A stretch of DNA of 17,846 bases, taken from CAZRDB01 sp964598695. Its GTDB lineage: Bacteria; Armatimonadota; Zipacnadia; UBA1398. The DNA is taken from the NCBI GenBank assembly GCA_964598695.1, contig CAZRDB010000100.1:1-17846 (forward strand), written 5' to 3'. Below are positions 7,768 through 15,414 of the stretch, piece by piece. The position numbers were made by a program, and so were the translations under genes. A model generated the notes under the pieces. That model searched no databases. It was not told the origin of the DNA and saw only the letters and a program-made list of their open reading frames with translations. Position 1 is the stretch's first letter; every line of letters starts with the position of its first letter.

Positions 7768-8688
7768 CTAGACCGGGTCGGTGAGGCCGAGGTCGGAGGC
7801 GGACGGCACGGAGCCGAAGGTCGTGATGAGCCGAATGACGCGCTCCAGGTCGTCGGTGCTGTAGTAGCGGATCCGGACCGTCCCCGAGCCGGCGCGGGTG
7901 TGCGCGATCTCGACGTCGGTCCCGAGCGCGGTCCGCAGGGAGGTCTCCAGCTCCTCCAGGAACGGGTCGATCGACTCGGTCGCCGCGACCTTCCGCTTCC
8001 CCTCCCCTGCCGCCGCCTCGCGGCGCGGCTGGGTCATCCTCTGGACGAGCTTCTCGGTCTCCCGAACGGACAGGCCGTGGCTCTCGATCCGACGCCAGAC
8101 GATATGGCGCTCCGCCTCGTTCGTGAGCTGCAACAGCGCCCGGCCGTGGCCCTCCGTGAGGCTCCCGCTCCGCAGACGCTCCTGGATCTCGGGAGGCAGC
8201 TTCAGCAGCCGCATCGTGTTCGTGATCGAGGAGCGGCTGCGGCCCGTGGCATGAGCCAGTTCCTCCTGCGTCACCCCGAACTCGTCCACGAGCCGCCGGT
8301 AGGCCTGGGCCCGCTCGATCGGGCTCAGATCCTCGCGCTGGATGTTCTCGACCAACGCGAGCTGGAGCATCTCCGAATCGCTCGCGGGCCGGACGACGAC
8401 CGGCACCTCCGTGAGGCCTACGAGCTGCGAGGCGCGCCAGCGGCGCTCGCCCGCGATCAACTCGTACCCCTCGGGGGTCGGGCGAACGACGAGTGGCTGG
8501 ATGATGCCCTGCGCGCGGATCGACTCCGCGAGTTCGTTGAGCGCGCCTTCGTCGAAGTCGCGGCGCGGCTGATGCGGGTTCGGGCGGATCTGCTCGATCG
8601 GCAGAATCGTCGCGCCCTCGACCGGCACCGTGGGCGCGGCGCCAGGAATCAGCGAGGACAGACCCTTACCCAGGCCCCGGTTCTGCAC
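7768..8688 (-). CDS. parB: Chromosome partitioning protein ParB (Spo0J family)
   Basis: A CTP-dependent DNA clamp that loads at parS and organises the origin region with ParA and SMC. The 306 residues show the usual order: N-terminal GLGKGLSSLIP (5-15, ParA-stimulating region), NPHQPRRDF (37-45), the CTP-binding box GERRWRA (80-86), ENIQREDLSPIE (114-125), helix-turn-helix about 138-163 that reads parS, a charged linker about 219-240 and a C-terminal dimerisation domain (243-306). The GTG start at 8688 has a near-perfect AGGAGGTGA at 8695-8703, 6 bases away. Its start overlaps the end of parA by 23 bases, so the two are translationally coupled. Two parS sites lie nearby, at 7718-7735 and 10295-10310. 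Confidence 0.97.
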   Translation of the reverse strand: MQNRGLGKGLSSLIPGAAPTVPVEGATILPIEQIRPNPHQPRRDFDEGALNELAESIRAQGIIQPLVVRPTPEGYELIAGERRWRASQLVGLTEVPVVVRPASDSEMLQLALVENIQREDLSPIERAQAYRRLVDEFGVTQEELAHATGRSRSSITNTMRLLKLPPEIQERLRSGSLTEGHGRALLQLTNEAERHIVWRRIESHGLSVRETEKLVQRMTQPRREAAAGEGKRKVAATESIDPFLEELETSLRTALGTDVEIAHTRAGSGTVRIRYYSTDDLERVIRLITTFGSVPSASDLGLTDPV

Positions 8689-9436
8689 GGCGGATCACCT
8701 CCTGGGCGAGTTGGGCATAGGCTTCGGCCCCCTGGCTGTCGGGGGCATACTGGAGCACCGGCTGGCCGTAGCTCGGCGCCTCGCCGAGGCGCACGCTGCG
8801 CGGGACGACGGCGTCGAACACCAGGTCGCCGAAGTGACCGCGCACCTCGTTGGCGACATCGGTCGCGAGCTTCAGCCGGCGGTCGAACATGGTGAGCAGG
8901 ACCCCGTGGATCCGCAGGTCCGGGTTGAGCGCCTCACGCACGAGATCGACGACACGCAGGAGCTGGGAGAGACCCTCGAGTGCGTAGTACTCGCACTGGA
9001 TCGGAATCAGCACCTCGCGGGCTGCGGTGAGGCTGTTGATGGTCAGCAGGCCCAGGGAGGGGCCGGAGTCAATGAGGATATGGTCGTATGACTCCGTGAT
9101 CGGATGAAGCGCCGTGCGAAGCCGCGTCTCGCGCGCGATCGCGCTCGCCAGCTCGACCTCAGCGGCCGCCAGCTCGATGCGCGCCGGCACGAGCCACAGG
9201 CCCGGAATCGCCGTCTCGACCGTGGCCTCGGCCATCGTCGACTCGCCCGTGAGCACCGAGTAGATGCAGCGCTCGAGCGCGGAGCGGTCGACTCCCAGGC
9301 CGGTGGTCGCGTTGCCCTGGGCGTCCATGTCGATCAGCAGCGTCTTGCGTCCGGCCGTCGCGAGGCCGGCGCTCAAGTTCACGGCGGTCGTGGTCTTCCC
9401 GACGCCGCCCTTCTGGTTCACGATTGCGAGAACCAA
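8666..9436 (-). CDS. parA: Chromosome partitioning ATPase ParA (Soj family)
   Basis: A deviant-Walker ATPase that binds DNA non-specifically as an ATP dimer and moves ParB-parS complexes. With a TTG start at 9436 the protein has 256 residues and begins (M)VLAIVNQKGGVGKTTT, the canonical ParA opening; the open frame runs further upstream, but with low-quality sequence and no family match. The Walker A motif is KGGVGKTTT (9-17), Walker A' is DMDAQGNATTGLG (36-48), and Walker B is LIDSGPSLG (121-129), with SG where most relatives have a small residue followed by P. Further typical segments are CEYYALEGLSQL and VRLGEAPSYGQPVLQYAP. The ribosome site is weak (purine-rich GAGAGG and AGGGA). It lies 125 bases after rsmG and overlaps parB by 23 bases. 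Confidence 0.95.
   Translation of the reverse strand: MVLAIVNQKGGVGKTTTAVNLSAGLATAGRKTLLIDMDAQGNATTGLGVDRSALERCIYSVLTGESTMAEATVETAIPGLWLVPARIELAAAEVELASAIARETRLRTALHPITESYDHILIDSGPSLGLLTINSLTAAREVLIPIQCEYYALEGLSQLLRVVDLVREALNPDLRIHGVLLTMFDRRLKLATDVANEVRGHFGDLVFDAVVPRSVRLGEAPSYGQPVLQYAPDSQGAEAYAQLAQEVIRRAEPGPG
8695..8703 (-). promoter_or_regulatory. Strong ribosome binding site of parB
   Basis: AGGAGGTGA on the minus strand, 6 bases before the GTG start. It is complementary to the 16S rRNA tail and lies inside the end of parA, so parB can be translated well even though it overlaps parA. Confidence 0.85.
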
Positions 9437-9561
9437 GCTGTCCCTGCCTCTCGGAGCGCTCTCGGCGCCTGTGTGGGACCTCCGGAGGGGCCCGGAGCGC
9501 CCTCTCGGACGCATCGGCCGAGGTGGGTGTGAAGCACCCGTGAAACACGGTCGAGGGGGCC

Positions 9562-10203
9562 TTACTCCCCTCCAGACGTTCGGGCGGAGAGGAGGATCCT
9601 CCTCTGCCAGTCGGTGCCCGGCACGGCCTCGATCCGGACCTCCTCGCTCGGCAGGAGCGCCATCGCGTCGACCTCCGGTCCGGTGAGCACGGCGACGGCG
9701 CCGCCCGGTCGAACATACGGCATGGACAGCTCGACGGCACGGCGGGGTTTCGCGAGCCCGCGCGAGCAGACCAGGTCCGCGCGTCCGCCCAGCTCGGCGA
9801 GTGTGTCGGGGTCCTCCGCCCGGACGCACAGGTGCTCGACGTTGGGGAGCGGGAGGTCGCGGGCGAGCTTCTCGACGAGCCAGTTGGAGCGTCGGCGCGA
9901 GTCGATGGCAATCACGCGAGTCTCGGGCCAGGCGAGGGCCAGGGGGAGGGCAGGGGCGCCGGGGCCGGTGCCGATGTCGATCAGCAGGCTGGGCCGCGGT
10001 ACGGCGCGCGTGAGCAGAAGGCTATCCAGAACGTGGCGGAGGAGCACCTCGTCGAAGCCCCGGATGGTCGAGAGCCCGAGCTTGTCTGCCCACTCATCGA
10101 GCGCGAGCGTGAGGCGCCACAGGCCGTCGACCAGAGCGTCGGTCGGCGGGAGGGAGAGGCGTTCGAGCAGGGAGGAGAGTGCTTCCGGTTCCATGGGCTC
10201 CAC
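9562..10203 (-). CDS. rsmG: 16S rRNA (guanine-527-N7) methyltransferase RsmG (GidB)
   Basis: A SAM-dependent enzyme that methylates G527 in the 530 loop of 16S rRNA. The 213 residues are near the family's usual length. The SAM-binding segment LLIDIGTGPGAPALPLAL (73-90) corresponds to the usual DIGSGAGFPGIPLAI; IAIDSRRRSNWLVEKLARDL (98-117) and DLVCSRGLAKP (143-153) are the other family blocks. The sequence is divergent, for example PGAPALP for AGFPGIP, so the call rests partly on position after mnmG and before parA, the classic gidA-gidB-parA-parB order. GTG 10203 has GGAGG at 10208-10212; an ATG three codons later is the alternative start. In other species loss of RsmG gives low-level streptomycin resistance. 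Confidence 0.88.
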   Translation of the reverse strand: MEPMEPEALSSLLERLSLPPTDALVDGLWRLTLALDEWADKLGLSTIRGFDEVLLRHVLDSLLLTRAVPRPSLLIDIGTGPGAPALPLALAWPETRVIAIDSRRRSNWLVEKLARDLPLPNVEHLCVRAEDPDTLAELGGRADLVCSRGLAKPRRAVELSMPYVRPGGAVAVLTGPEVDAMALLPSEEVRIEAVPGTDWQRRILLSARTSGGE

Positions 10204-10279
10204 GCGGCCTCCGACGGCCGCGGCGTGCCCTCACACGGGGCTGCGACGCCGGGACCGGGGATGACCTCCGAGTGCGTAT

Positions 10280-12217
10280 CTAGCTTTCGGCGCTAGTTTC
10301 ACGTGAAACATCGGGCCCTCCTCCTTGTGGGGCGGCCCTGCGCCGCTGCCGATCGCGCCGCGCGCACCAGAGCTGGAGAGCGTCGATGTCGGCCGCCGTG
10401 AGGCCCCGGAGCTGCCGCGCTTCGGCCAGCGTTCCCGGACGATGGCGCTCGAGGCGCTCCACGGCCTCTGCCTTGAGCCCCGGCACGTGCGCGTAGATCA
10501 GGCCGACGAGGGAGGCGCCGCCGCCCCCGTGGAGGCGCAGGCGCTCGCGCTCGACGTACCCGCGGTAGCGGAACCGGGCCCACAGCTCCGGCAGAACCTG
10601 GGGTTGGCAGGCCTCCCGGAGGATCGCGCCGGGAGCGCCGGCCAGCGCCAGGAGGCGCGGCAGCTCGAGTCCGGGGCGCTCCAGGAGGCTGGAGAGCGGC
10701 GTGCCCCGGGTGGGCGCGGGGCCCCACGCCCGCTCGGGCCAGGCGGCGAGCAGTTCGCGCTCCGCGACGGCCCCGGCGATCCAGTGCGAGGCGACCGCGA
10801 GGGCCTCGCCGCGGCGCTCGTACCAGCCCCACTGCGCGGCCTCGACGAGCCCCAGCGAGCGGCCGAGAGGCGTCAGGCGGTCGGCCGCGCTGGAGCAGCG
10901 CAGCTCCAGCCGGTTGGCGGCGCGCGCGGTCATCATGCGGTAGGGCTCGTCGATCCCGTGCTCGGCGAGGTCGGAGAGCAGCACACCCATGTAGCCCTGC
11001 AGGCGGCCGATCCGCAGCTCCTCAGCGCTCCCGGAGGCCCACAGCGCGGCGTTCGCGCCGGCCACGAGGCCCTGGCAGGCGGCCTCCTCATAGCCCGAGG
11101 TGCCGTTGACCTGCCCGGCCAGGAAGAACCCCTCGAAGCTCTCGGAGGAGAGGGTGGGGCGGAGCCGCTGCGGATCGAACGCGTCATACTCGACCGCGTA
11201 TCCGTAGCGGAGGATCCGGGCCTCCTCGAGGCCCGGTACGCTCCGGATGACCCTCCGCTGCACCTCCGGCGGAAGGCTGTTGGAGAGCCCCTGGACGTAC
11301 AGCTCGTCGGTCGTCCGGCCCTCAATCTCGAGGAAGACGGGGTGGGTCTCCTTCCCCGGGAAGCGGAGGAGCTTCGCTTCGATGGAGGGGCAGTAGCGTG
11401 GACCGGCGCCGCTGATCAGGCCGCTTGCGAGCGCCGACTCGTGGAGCGACTCGCGGACGAGGTCGCAGGTCTCGGCGGTAGCGCGGGTCGTGTAGCAGGG
11501 GTGCTCGGCCGACCGGACCTCCGGTTTGAGCCCGCGCCACGAGAAGCCGGTGACCACCCGTTCCGAGTGCTGCGGTTCGAGCTTGCTCGGGTCGATGCTC
11601 GACAGCGCGATCCGCGGCACCGTCCCCGTCTTCAGCCGGACCACGGGGAGCCCCAGGGCCTCGAGGTGCTCGCCCAGCTCCCGGCTGGCGGGATCGCCCG
11701 CCCGGCCCAGCTCATGCACGGTGCGCCCGTAGAAGACCCGGCCGCGCAGGAACGTCCCGACGGCCAGGACGGTCGCCCGGGCGCGGAACTCCTCCCCGAA
11801 CGCGGTCACGACCCCCTCGACCCGTCGGCCGGCTACCAGAAGGCGCGTGACGTCGCTCTGGAGGACCTCCAGCCGCTCCGTGTGCTCGAGCAGCTCCTTG
11901 AAGTACTGCTCGTACTCGCGCTTGTCGACCTGGGCGCGAAGGGCCTGGACGGCTGGACCCTTGCCCGTGTTCAGCATCCGGATGTGGGTGTGGCAGGCGT
12001 CGCTCGCGGCGCCCTGGGCGCCGCCGAGCGCATCCAGCTCGGCCACGAGGTGGCCCTTCGCCGGGCCACCCACGCTGCAGTTGCAGGCCATGTGGCCGAT
12101 CCGGTCGAGGCTCTGCGTGAGGACGAGGACGGAGGCCCCGATTCGCGCCGCGGCGAGCGCGGCCTCGCATCCCGCGTGGCCCGCTCCGATGACAATGACG
12201 TCCCACTGATCCCGCAT
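10280..12217 (-). CDS. mnmG: tRNA uridine-5-carboxymethylaminomethyl modification enzyme MnmG (GidA)
   Basis: An FAD-dependent partner of MnmE that modifies the wobble uridine (position 34) of several tRNAs, using methylenetetrahydrofolate. The 645 residues are slightly longer than usual, the excess being a basic C-terminal tail. The FAD loop is GAGHAGCEAA (11-20). The family block MACNCSVGGPAKGHLVAELDALGG begins at residue 43 (split here as MACNCSVGG and AKGHLVAELDALGG); LNTGKGPAVQALRAQ follows at 82-96. RYCPSIEAK carries the conserved cysteine of the active site, and NGTSGYEEAACQG is the later signature. ATG 12217 has GGAGG at 12223-12227, 5 bases away. The last codons read DVSRET because they contain a parS site. 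mnmE is not in the window. Confidence 0.97.
   Translation of the reverse strand: MRDQWDVIVIGAGHAGCEAALAAARIGASVLVLTQSLDRIGHMACNCSVGGPAKGHLVAELDALGGAQGAASDACHTHIRMLNTGKGPAVQALRAQVDKREYEQYFKELLEHTERLEVLQSDVTRLLVAGRRVEGVVTAFGEEFRARATVLAVGTFLRGRVFYGRTVHELGRAGDPASRELGEHLEALGLPVVRLKTGTVPRIALSSIDPSKLEPQHSERVVTGFSWRGLKPEVRSAEHPCYTTRATAETCDLVRESLHESALASGLISGAGPRYCPSIEAKLLRFPGKETHPVFLEIEGRTTDELYVQGLSNSLPPEVQRRVIRSVPGLEEARILRYGYAVEYDAFDPQRLRPTLSSESFEGFFLAGQVNGTSGYEEAACQGLVAGANAALWASGSAEELRIGRLQGYMGVLLSDLAEHGIDEPYRMMTARAANRLELRCSSAADRLTPLGRSLGLVEAAQWGWYERRGEALAVASHWIAGAVAERELLAAWPERAWGPAPTRGTPLSSLLERPGLELPRLLALAGAPGAILREACQPQVLPELWARFRYRGYVERERLRLHGGGGASLVGLIYAHVPGLKAEAVERLERHRPGTLAEARQLRGLTAADIDALQLWCARRDRQRRRAAPQGGGPDVSRETSAES
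10295..10310. promoter_or_regulatory. parS-like site inside the 3' end of mnmG
   Basis: AGTTTCACGTGAAACA matches the 16-base parS palindrome at 15 of 16 positions (A instead of T at the first base). It overlaps the mnmG coding sequence and is translated as the Val-Ser-Arg-Glu-Thr segment five to nine residues before the C-terminus. It would be a second ParB loading site 2.6 kb from the one beside aroE. Confidence 0.88.
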
Positions 12218-12691
12218 GGAGCCCTCCAGAGGCCCACAAGTGTGGAAGGTACAGTCAACGAATCAGTCTCGAAGCTATACTGCAACAATCCGGTCCGTTG
12301 GAACCGACGTCGCGCGCCCGATCCCTCGCCAAAGGGCGCCTACGACGGCGCCAGCCGTCCGGAAGACCCCTCCAAGGGGCCTCTCGGGCGATCCGACCCG
12401 CGCTCGATGGTGCATCGATGTCAAGGGAATCAGACCGGTATCTCTACGAAAGCCGGTGTCTGCTCCGTCGAGGCCACCGATGCACATCGCGGGGGAGGGG
12501 AGTCAGCGAGAAGGTCGGCCCGCGGCACGACCGTTGTGCCCTGCCGGGGCGACACAAGACCTGGCCCCCTCCTCCAGTGTCTATGCTATCATACCGCCAG
12601 GCGCAGCAAGACAGCGGAGGCACTCCGTGTCCTCCTGTTGGTTCTTGTACGCGCACAGAACCCAAGCTGATCAGGGGGTGCGATCCTCGGC
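12218..12691. other. Gene-free divergent region between mnmG and yebC
   Basis: This 474-base gap has no convincing reading frame, tRNA, DnaA box cluster or known RNA. It must hold promoters for both genes. AT-rich pockets in otherwise G+C-rich DNA lie at about 12251-12290 (mnmG side, with TATAGC on the minus strand) and about 12580-12595 (yebC side). Several short inverted repeats occur: GGCGCC at 12335-12340 with 12347-12352, CCCCT/AGGGG at 12367-12379, and ACCGG/CCGGT at 12434-12457. These could belong to an untranslated leader or a small RNA, but none is long enough to prove it. Confidence 0.5.
12584..12592 (+). promoter_or_regulatory. Possible extended -10 promoter element for yebC
   Basis: TGCTATCAT fits the TGnTATAAT extended -10 pattern and stands out as an AT-rich island 100 bases before the yebC ATG. 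No good -35 hexamer is visible at 16-18 bases upstream, which extended -10 promoters can tolerate. Confidence 0.3.
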
Positions 12692-13441
12692 ATGGCCGGA
12701 CACTCGAAGTGGGCAAACATCAAGATCCGCAAGGGCGCTCAGGACCGTAAGAGGGCCATCCAGTTCACCAAGCTCTCGAAGGAGATCATCGTGGCGGCGC
12801 GGACGGGTGGCGGCGTGATCGAGTTCAACCCGCGCCTCCGCCTCGCGGTCCAGAAGGCGCGCGAAGCGAACGTCCCGATGGACAACATCGAGCGCGCGAT
12901 CAAGAAGGGCACGGGCGAACTCGAGAGCGAGGCGCTCGAGGAGATCGTCTACGAGGCGTACGGCCCCCACGGCGTCGCGCTCCTGATCGAGGTCACGACC
13001 GACAACCGCAACCGCACCGCGCCCGATCTCCGCGCGATGCTCGGCAAGCGCGGCGGCAACCTCGGCGAGACCGGCTGCGTCGCGTGGATGTTCGCGACGA
13101 AGGGCCTGATCCTGGTCCCGGTTGAGGGCGTCGATGAGGAAGCGCTCACCATGGACGCGCTGGAGGCCGGCGCCGACGATGTCCGCCAGGAGGGCGAGTC
13201 GTTCGAGGTCACCTGCGCGCCCGAGGCCTTCATGGATCTCCGCGGCGCGCTCGAGTCGGCCGGCTACCAGATGACCTCGGCCGAGGTGACGCGGATCCCC
13301 ACGACGACGGTCGCGCTCGACGCGCAGACCGCCCCCGTCCTCTTCCGCCTGCTCGAGGACCTCGAGGACCACGAGGATGTCTCGCGCGTCCACGCCAACT
13401 TCGATGTCCCCGACGAGGTGCTCGAGAGCCTGGCCGACTAG
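12692..13441 (+). CDS. yebC: YebC/TACO1-family regulator
   Basis: A cytoplasmic protein of 249 residues, typical for the family. The N-terminus MAGHSKWANIKIRKGAQDRKR-type block (residues 1-20 shown in part: MAGHSKWANIKIRKGAQDRK) is diagnostic, followed by FTKLSKEIIVAAR, NPRLRLAVQKAREANVPMDNI and the EAYGPHGVALLIEVTTDNRNRT block. Family members were first described as transcription factors and more recently as ribosome-associated factors that ease synthesis of proline-rich stretches; which applies here cannot be read from sequence. ATG 12692 has AGGGGGTG about 11 bases upstream. It is divergent from mnmG. In many genomes yebC precedes ruvC-ruvA-ruvB, but here it is followed by a repeat element and a flavoprotein gene, so the usual neighbours are missing. 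Confidence 0.97.
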   Translation: MAGHSKWANIKIRKGAQDRKRAIQFTKLSKEIIVAARTGGGVIEFNPRLRLAVQKAREANVPMDNIERAIKKGTGELESEALEEIVYEAYGPHGVALLIEVTTDNRNRTAPDLRAMLGKRGGNLGETGCVAWMFATKGLILVPVEGVDEEALTMDALEAGADDVRQEGESFEVTCAPEAFMDLRGALESAGYQMTSAEVTRIPTTTVALDAQTAPVLFRLLEDLEDHEDVSRVHANFDVPDEVLESLAD

Positions 13442-13453
13442 CCCGCTTCCCGC

Positions 13454-13574
13454 GAGTTCCCGGAGGCAAGGGCGAAGAGCGACAACCTGCGGAGGGTTGC
13501 CCCTCCGCGCCACCCTAGGCGATTGCCGTCGCGGCCAGAGCCCGCGGGCCCCGACAGCAATCGCTCAGGTAGAG
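13454..13574 (-). repeat. Dispersed structured element, copy B (REP/MITE-like)
   Basis: The reverse complement aligns end to end with 5069-5188, at about 85% identity by hand. On the plus strand the long stem arms are 13519-13535 and 13548-13564, with one internal mismatch. The smaller hairpin CAACC...GGTTG lies upstream of it (about 13482-13500). Compared with copy A, one stem pair changes from G-C to A-T, and two adjacent positions exchange T-G and C-G pairs, so pairing is kept. The element starts 13 bases after the yebC stop and has the same orientation relative to yebC as copy A has to the TPR gene. Confidence 0.85.
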
Positions 13575-13686
13575 TAGACCGGCGAACGCTCGGCGGGCCA
13601 TTGCTCGACTCCGTTCCCTGCAGGAGCTTCTGGGAGCCACGCTAGCTTCGCGCTCGGCCATACGGCGGAACACCCGAGGGGGACCC

Positions 13687-15414
13687 ATGCAGGCCCTGAC
13701 GTGCGATGTACTGGTCGTCGGCGCCGGGGGCGCCGGTCTCCGCGCGGCGGTCAGCGCGGCCGCGGCAGGCGCCCGGGTACTCGTCGTGGACCTGGGCCTG
13801 CCCGGAACGGCGGGGACGACGGTCAGCGCGGCCTCCGACTGGATGGCCTATGGCGCCGCCTTCGGCCACCGCGATGCGCGCGACGGCCCCGCGCAGCACG
13901 CCCTGGACATCCTCGTGAAGGGCGGCCTGTGTCTCCAGCCGGCCCTCGCCCGCCGGGTCGCCGAGGACGCCCCCGCGCGGCTGCGCGATCTCGAGAGCTT
14001 CGGCGCGCACTTCGACCGGGCGGCCGACGGCACGTACCTGCAGATCCCCGCCGACGGCGCGACCTACCCGCGAGCCTGTGGTCGTGGGGCGGATACCGGC
14101 CCGATGATGGTCGCCGCGCTGCTCCTGGAGTGTGGCCGGCGCGGGGTCGAGCTGCGCTCCGGGCTCCAGCTCGTCGATCTGGCCCGGACGCCGGAGGGCA
14201 GCGTGGGGGGCGCGGTCTTCCTCGCGGGCGAGGAGCCGCTCGGCATCTCGGCCCGGGCGACGGTTCTGGCGACGGGTGGGGATGGGACGCTGTTCCGCCA
14301 CAACGCGCTCGCGGGAGGCATCGCGGGGGCGGGCTACGCGGCGGCGCTGCGTGCCGGGGCGCGGCTCGCGAACATGGAGTTCGTCCAGATCGGGCCGTGT
14401 ATCGGCCATCCGGTGACGTTCGCGCTCTCGGGCATCTTCTGGCGGCTGCCGCGTCGGATCCGCAACGGGCTGGGGGAGGAGTTCCTCGCGAGCGCACTCC
14501 CGCCCGGGGTGGACCTCGAGAGCGCGCTGCACGTCAAGGGCCACTCGTTCCCCTTCACGGTGCGGAACGACTCGGTCTACATCGATGTCGCCATCTTCCG
14601 CGAGATCGTCGAGGGCCGGGGCGGCCCGCACGGCGGCGTGTGGATGGATCTCACGGGGGTCCCGATCGAGGAGATCGAGCGGCGCGCGGAGGTGCCTCTC
14701 ATGCACCTTCTGCAGCGTGGAGTTGATCTGAGGACAACCCCCGTTGAGTTCGCGCCGTCGGTGCAGCACTGCAATGGCGGGGTGTTGATCGACGAGGCTG
14801 CGGCAACAGACCTGCCGGGGCTCTTCGCGGCCGGGGAGGTCGCGGGGGGCCAGCATGGGGCCGACCGGCCGGGTGGGAACGCGCTGGCCGATACGCAGGC
14901 CTTCGGGCACATCGCGGGCGAGAGCGCGGCGGCGTGGGCCGCGTCGGCTGCCGCGCGGCCGGTGGAGGCGTTCGACGCGCCCGAGGCGGAGCCCGGTTCG
15001 GGCAGCCCGGGGGCAGGGGAGGCGCTCGGTCGCCTGCGCGCGTTGCTGTGGCGCTCCTGTACGATCGTGCGGGAGGAGCCGGTTCTTGCGGAGGCGCTCG
15101 CCGAGGTGGAATCGATGGCCGCGACGGGTTGCGGAGGAAATCTTGCGGAGCGCATGAAATGGCGCGATGGACTCCTGTGCGCGCGGGCGCACCTGCTCTC
15201 CGCCCGGGCACGGACGGAGAGCCGCGGGACGCACTTCCGGGCCGACCACCCGATGACGCGCGACCCTGAGTGGATCGCGCTCCAGACCGTCCGGCTGACC
15301 GGGAGTAGCTGCCTGACCCTGGAGCGCATGAGCCCGGAGATCGATGCCGCCGCGCGTGAGGCGTGGGAGCGCTCCCCCGAGCGGCGGTCCGAGCCGATCC
15401 TGCCATGCTGGTAG
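13687..15414 (+). CDS. FAD-dependent oxidoreductase, succinate dehydrogenase/fumarate reductase flavoprotein superfamily
   Basis: A 575-residue flavoprotein of the SdhA/FrdA/aspartate-oxidase/AprA type. The FAD loop is VVGAGGAGLRAA (10-21), ATGGDG is at 195-200, and AAGEVAGGQHGADRPGGNAL (381-400) is the conserved C-terminal FAD segment. ESRGTHFRADHP (511-522) matches the ESRGAHyR motif of the helical C-terminal domain. The position that carries the covalent-FAD histidine in SdhA/FrdA reads GTTVSAAS, so FAD is probably non-covalent. The HPTG catalytic motif is replaced by FVQIGPCIG, so it should not be called a true succinate dehydrogenase. No iron-sulfur or membrane-anchor subunit is nearby. 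ATG 13687 has a GAGGGGG ribosome site about 4 bases away. The substrate is unknown; the family includes reductases of unsaturated acids and aspartate oxidase. Confidence 0.87.
   Translation: MQALTCDVLVVGAGGAGLRAAVSAAAAGARVLVVDLGLPGTAGTTVSAASDWMAYGAAFGHRDARDGPAQHALDILVKGGLCLQPALARRVAEDAPARLRDLESFGAHFDRAADGTYLQIPADGATYPRACGRGADTGPMMVAALLLECGRRGVELRSGLQLVDLARTPEGSVGGAVFLAGEEPLGISARATVLATGGDGTLFRHNALAGGIAGAGYAAALRAGARLANMEFVQIGPCIGHPVTFALSGIFWRLPRRIRNGLGEEFLASALPPGVDLESALHVKGHSFPFTVRNDSVYIDVAIFREIVEGRGGPHGGVWMDLTGVPIEEIERRAEVPLMHLLQRGVDLRTTPVEFAPSVQHCNGGVLIDEAAATDLPGLFAAGEVAGGQHGADRPGGNALADTQAFGHIAGESAAAWAASAAARPVEAFDAPEAEPGSGSPGAGEALGRLRALLWRSCTIVREEPVLAEALAEVESMAATGCGGNLAERMKWRDGLLCARAHLLSARARTESRGTHFRADHPMTRDPEWIALQTVRLTGSSCLTLERMSPEIDAAAREAWERSPERRSEPILPCW

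Noticed and set aside
6835..8895. Long plus-strand open frame over aroE and parB
   Set aside because: It is a shadow of two well-recognised genes on the other strand.
9539..9547. CGTGAAACA, a possible third parS between rsmG and parA
   Set aside because: Only the right half-site matches; the left half does not, so ParB binding is not supported.
12355..12380. GTCCGGAAG resembling the signal recognition particle RNA core
   Set aside because: The bases that follow do not match the rest of the conserved loop, and no flanking long stem was found.
10325..12670. Long plus-strand open frame over mnmG
   Set aside because: It is antisense to an unmistakable MnmG, has no ribosome site and shows no recognisable domain.
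13642..15249. Long minus-strand frame over the flavoprotein
   Set aside because: It is antisense to a gene with clear FAD motifs; its protein is rich in Arg and Pro with no domain.
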